DNA from: Thalassia testudinum | Lineage: Eukaryota > Streptophyta > Magnoliopsida > Alismatales > Hydrocharitaceae | Direction: 5' to 3' | NCBI GenBank assembly: GCA_037157565.1 | Contig: JAZHRO010000039.1 | Location: 40,982,001-41,046,000 of the forward strand | DNA length: 64,000 nt | Part shown: positions 59,613 to 64,000 of the stretch, piece after piece | Position numbering within the stretch: the first letter of the stretch is position 1 | Layout of the letters: each line of letters starts with the position of its first letter | The notes under the pieces: model-generated | The model's input: the letters and a program-made list of their open reading frames with translations, nothing else | Databases searched by the model: none | Told to the model about the DNA's origin: nothing | Program-made: the position numbers and the translations under genes

Positions 59613-61692
59613 TTTAAAATCAAGCCAGCAGCAGGTGCAGAGGCTTTTTGGTGTTGCACAGGAGGATTGCACAGCTTCATAGTGTATAATGTTTTCAAAT
59701 TTTTGGCCTTTCTTTTTTTTTCACAGTTGTCCTGTAAATAAGAGAAGGTTGCCTAGTGAAAAGATATATCCATTGATCTTACAGTCAAGGAAATATTCCA
59801 TCCACATCAGTCTTCTGATCAAGTCTCACACATGTTGCTGTCTTCTGGCTGCCTAACGTATGCCCGTTTATTTGGGCTTGGAACTGGCGAATCATGCAAG
59901 GAACTGACATCTACAGGTCTTTAACCGATGTGGCTTTCATAATGGAGGAAAAAAAAAAAAGGATGTGAGAGCAATTGCCAGCCTAATCATAATATAATCG
60001 ACAGGCACGTGCAACTTTCATGGAAGTAAACAAGCCATACCGGCACCAAAGTCATGTAAGCAAAATAGGGTGAGGTATCAGCAAGGTAAATTTTGTTAAT
60101 ATCTAGAAAAGTCGTCACTTATCCTCAATGTATAAGTTGGCAGCTTCCAAAACATCTTACCAGGACTTGTACCGACCCATTCGAACAACTTTTCCGATTT
60201 CTGCTATCCTCCCGCACACATCAAAAAATAAGCACACACATGGCTTTTTAGCGTCCACGCAATTAGTGACATCTCGGTGTTTTTTCTTTCTGGAGCAGTC
60301 CAAAAAAAGATATATTCATTCATGTAAAATAGTTCCAACAAAGGAACGGACCCCTGGCCCCTACCCACAACCGGAAACCATGTGGTTGCGCCCCATTTGG
60401 TCGTGGGTTACAACCATGGATCTTCTACCTGATGTGGAGTATGTGAATACTGTAAGAATAGTGGTTGAGTAGTTTCTTGGAGCATACGATTTACGAAAAT
60501 TATCAATTTAACTTTTTCTACTTATAATATTTTAATTCATCTATCACATTTAACTTAACTTTATTTTTTAATAAAATAATAATAAATAATAACCAAACAT
60601 TAGATATAAAATATATAAACAACACTCTCCCTACATTTACATCACATCAACATAATTTATAATATATTAATTAATCAATTATATTTGTCATTTTCTCCAC
60701 CACTTATCCTGCCTTTAACACTCAAGGGTCAAAGTGTTAACTCACAATCAAATGGGAGGGTTCCATGAAAAACCAACCAACAGAGTAACAAGTAGTTCAA
60801 CCAAAAGAAGACAGATCAACCCCCGGTATAGGGGAGACTAAGGGAGACGTCAACAACTAGGGGACCAACCAACAAGCCACCATTAGAACATTAACTAGCG
60901 AAATTGCATCCTATGAAATTCTAGTGGGAAGAGGAATTATTTTCAGTGGCAAGCAGGATTGACGCTTGCAACTTCAAGAGGAGTGACATGAAATCAAGAA
61001 GACAGGAAACGAAGATCCAAGGTATCATTAGTGACATACATAGCAGGTACAAAAGGAAATCGGGAAATTCTTATTCTTAATAGATAGCTTCAATGGGTTT
61101 GGAATGGAGTTGTTGAAGACAACGGAGCAACTCATTCCAGATCATCAAGAGGCTGGTGGCAATGGTAACCTTAGTCAACTAGAAAGCACTATTCTTTCTA
61201 GAGGAGTGCCAATTTTCCTTCAAGAACTCATTTAGAAAAGGTTTCTTCCAAGAGTTGGTTGCCTACATTCAGAGGTTAAACGGAAGACACTTTTGCCATC
61301 CTGTTTGCACAAGGAATAAAAATTTGAAAGGTGAAAATTAAGACGACTAAAAGGATATAATGAAACGACTAAAAGGATAGAATGAGATGACTGGGAGCTT
61401 TGCATAATAATTATGCAAATAGTTAGGTCATGTTTGATTTTAAGATAAATCAAAGAATGGGTACCTTTTAAATAGTATTAATGTGGAAGAAAGTGCTTGG
61501 CTGATTCGTGGAAAAAATATCATGTGAGTTATGGCACGTGAGGAAATGTGATGTGTGAAAAAAGTTGAGTTATGGATTATTTATGTTATATTTAATATTA
61601 TTGTTTTTTCTGTTATTTATATAAATTATATATCTTGGATGTGGAATCAAAAGATGTGAATATTGCAGCTTATTTAGTTATAATTGATATCA

Positions 61693-61737
<45 letters not shown>

Positions 61738-63810
61738 GGCAAGAAAAACTACTAGACTAGCTAAACCTTGGATCTAACACTTTGAACACTATAGTAGAAA
61801 GTTCACAAGAGTAAGATAGTTTGAATGTTATCCTTTGTTCAAAACTTGAGGTTTGATATGATTTCATGTGTTAAAGCGTCTAATATATTTCTTAAACTTC
61901 AAAGTGTCTTTGATGTAGTCTCTCTTCGTGCTTATAGCATTGCATTTTGTGGATGATTCAATGTTACCAATTGATTACACAAAAGGAAGTGGTGTGAGGA
62001 TAATGGATGTATGAAAACATTGCATGATAAGTTGATGGATGTATCCCATACAAATTAACTCTACATCAATTGTAAAATATAAAGACCTCGCATGCTCACA
62101 CATGGGTTCATGCACTCCCATCCTATATTTGTAGAGGACAAGGTGCAGGGAAGGTATGTGTTACATGTTTGTTTGTGTTGGGGGAGAGGAGGGGGAGGGG
62201 GGTCAGAAAGATGTATGTGTACCTTCCTTGAAGGAGAGTACCTTCTGGAGGTACTTCTATAAGTGGAAAGATGGTAATAGGCTCTTTAAACTCCCTTATA
62301 GGTCACTAATAAAAGATGAAAAGATTGTCATACTCAAATGCTAAGATATTGATGTTATATCATTGATGCTACAATACTGATCCTACAATGTATAATGATG
62401 TTATAACATTGATGCTATAGCATTACACTAGCATTATGGATTAAGTCACATCGTGAATAAATAGTATCAGTGCTTGTAGTACTAATGATATGGGAAATTG
62501 GTGCTATATAGCACTGGTTATGGCACTTGTACATAAAGTGTGTTGAAATCAAAATATACAATGAAGCCCTTTACATAATGTGATGCCCCTTGAGTTTCAA
62601 GATTCGAATGAAATCATATTCATCTTAGTAGTAGTAACGTGCTCGATTCCTTTTACAGTTGTTGCCTTTCCATTCAACATGTAGAATCACACCAAACCAA
62701 CTCTTGCAACTTTAATGATCTCTCCACCTACCAATTTGACCATGTTGTTATCACATGCTTGAAACATATCAAAGTAGTTTTGTAGATAAACACAAGCAAT
62801 CTAGATCTTGAATTTGTCTTCTCTTTTATTATGGAGTAGGTTGCATGCCATGTCTCTTGTAACGATGCATTTCAAAAAATCTTTTAGGTTGAATTATATT
62901 AGTAGCTTTACTTATTTCTTTCTTTAGTTTCTCATATTTCTTTTATCTTGTATTATTGGCTGCATATGACCTTCCCTCTTAAAGAAGAAACACATGCCAA
63001 GCCTCATGCAACTTTGAGTCCCACCTTATTCTTCCCATCATTCAATTGTCATGCTTGCTCTTAACAACTAGTGTTCAACAATCCCCAAATTTTACTTTAC
63101 TTACATCTTTATCTCATGAATCATTCATCAGTAGTGAAGTAGCCATCTCATCCAATGTCACAATCTCCTTCCTTTAGAGAAACATCATTATATATCATGT
63201 GATTCAAGGAAGGTGAAAGCAAGCTCATTATTATTGGTGCCTTGTCCTTTAATTTAAGAAATGACTCTATATTCTAGACATTCTCTTCCTTCTCAATCCT
63301 TTCTTTAAGGGCAATTCGAGATCTTTTTAATCTCATCCATATGCATTGCCAATCTAGAGTAGTTAGAGGTTGATTGAAGTAGGAGTCCATATTGAGGCTT
63401 AGACAAATTTCTTGAAATGGATGACTCCATCAAGCATATTTGATTTTCATTTTCAAAGTTGTGAATGCTAGTGTAAGACTTTTACCATTTCTATTGTGGT
63501 TTACAGAGTTTAGATGTGATTAGACAATCAAAGGTTGCAAGAATACTATCTACAAATTTCAATGAACACATCATTCGATATGGAATCTTTTAACAAGAAG
63601 AATGACTTCACCTTATGGCATTAATTACCAAAGAATATTCTTACATAGGAGAAACTTGTCAAAGCATGCTAGAAGAAAGATGGGCTAAAAAAATTGGTGG
63701 ATGATAGTGGAAAGAGAATAAAGTACTTGCAAGTAGCATGATATAGTTGTTCTTACTTAACACCACCTTCCATGATTGCAATAACTTAGATGATTTAGCT
63801 AAAGCCTAGA
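59613..63810. other. ABC1K3 3' flank, no further gene seen
   Basis: The first few hundred bases are presumably the ABC1K3 3' UTR; GTAAATAAG near 59,735 could serve as a poly(A) signal. Beyond that the sequence is AT-rich, and frames such as 60,128-60,472 match nothing recognised. Confidence 0.45.
61696..61735 (+). repeat. (TC)n microsatellite
   Basis: About 20 uninterrupted TC units. Confidence 0.95.
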
Positions 63811-64000
63811 CACAACAACAATTTATACTTTTACTGTCGATTGAAAATCGATGGCAAAGCTCTTTTAACCAACGGCAAAAAGCGACAGCGTAAGTAACGT
63901 CACTGTTTCTTTTTCTCGTCGGTTGCAAGGAACATCCGATGTTGAAATATCGTTCGCCTAACGGATGAATTGGATCTTTTGCCGTCGTTTTATAACCGAC
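63811..64000. mobile_element. Probable CACTA transposon terminus, cut by window end
   Basis: It begins CACAACAACAA, a one-step variant of the CACTACAA terminus. Subterminal repeats follow at once: GTCGATTGAAAATCGATGGC at about 63,835, and in reverse at the window edge GCCGTCGTTTTATAACCGAC. Alternating direct and inverted GTCGGTT/AACCGAC words close to the end are typical of plant CACTA elements. The rest lies outside the window. A small MITE with these arms as terminal repeats is the alternative. Confidence 0.5.

Overview
The window is nuclear DNA of a flowering plant. GC-rich first exons that give way to AT-rich later exons and introns, together with the repeat content, suggest a monocot; this is an inference, and no species marker was seen. 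Two protein-coding genes are supported. (1) RUS1-like (ROOT UVB SENSITIVE, DUF647), minus strand: exon 1 at 19,102-19,851 and exon 2 at 9,756-10,031. The remaining exons were not found and probably lie beyond position 1. (2) ABC1K3-like plastoglobule atypical kinase, plus strand: 13 coding exons at 45,265-59,612, complete and intact, 640 codons.

Almost everything else is transposable elements.
- 0.4-9.7 kb (inferred RUS1 intron 2): an ORF1-only L1-like retroposon (minus) and a full-length but dead Ty1/copia element (4,005-8,407, minus) that itself carries a 0.5-kb insertion.
- 10.0-19.1 kb (RUS1 intron 1): a 351-bp LINE tail, a deleted copia element (10,782-14,219, minus) and a 3.5-kb 5'-truncated LINE (15,050-18,563, plus) with a 12-bp target-site duplication.
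- 20-28 kb: a GC-rich unidentified block, a Tourist-type MITE with TAA duplications, an LTR-like unit and several tandem duplications.
- 27.9-44.9 kb: a nest of solo LTRs with no pol coding. These are a 2.7-kb LTR flanked by C-runs, two independent copies of a 1.5-kb LTR family (one with a perfect ATATC duplication), a 4-kb LTR split by one of those copies, a SIRE-like LTR split by others, and a 2.55-kb LTR ending about 410 bp before the ABC1K3 start codon.
- 48.9-58.1 kb (ABC1K3 intron 7, 9.2 kb): a 62-bp LINE insertion with an 18-bp duplication and a 4.9-kb LINE with a 15-bp duplication.
- 59.6-64 kb: no gene seen; the terminus of a CACTA-like transposon runs off the right edge.

No new biochemical system is evident. 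The most interesting signals are structural. Five L1-type copies end in a stem-loop followed by an 11-14 nt spacer and an A-tail, including a 62-bp copy that is almost only that stem-loop. One retroposon carries ORF1 but no ORF2. Several LTR families carry dense arrays of short palindromes: GACGTC cores, ACCGTT/AACGGT cores, and GACCAA/TTGGTC cores. All comparisons were made by eye.
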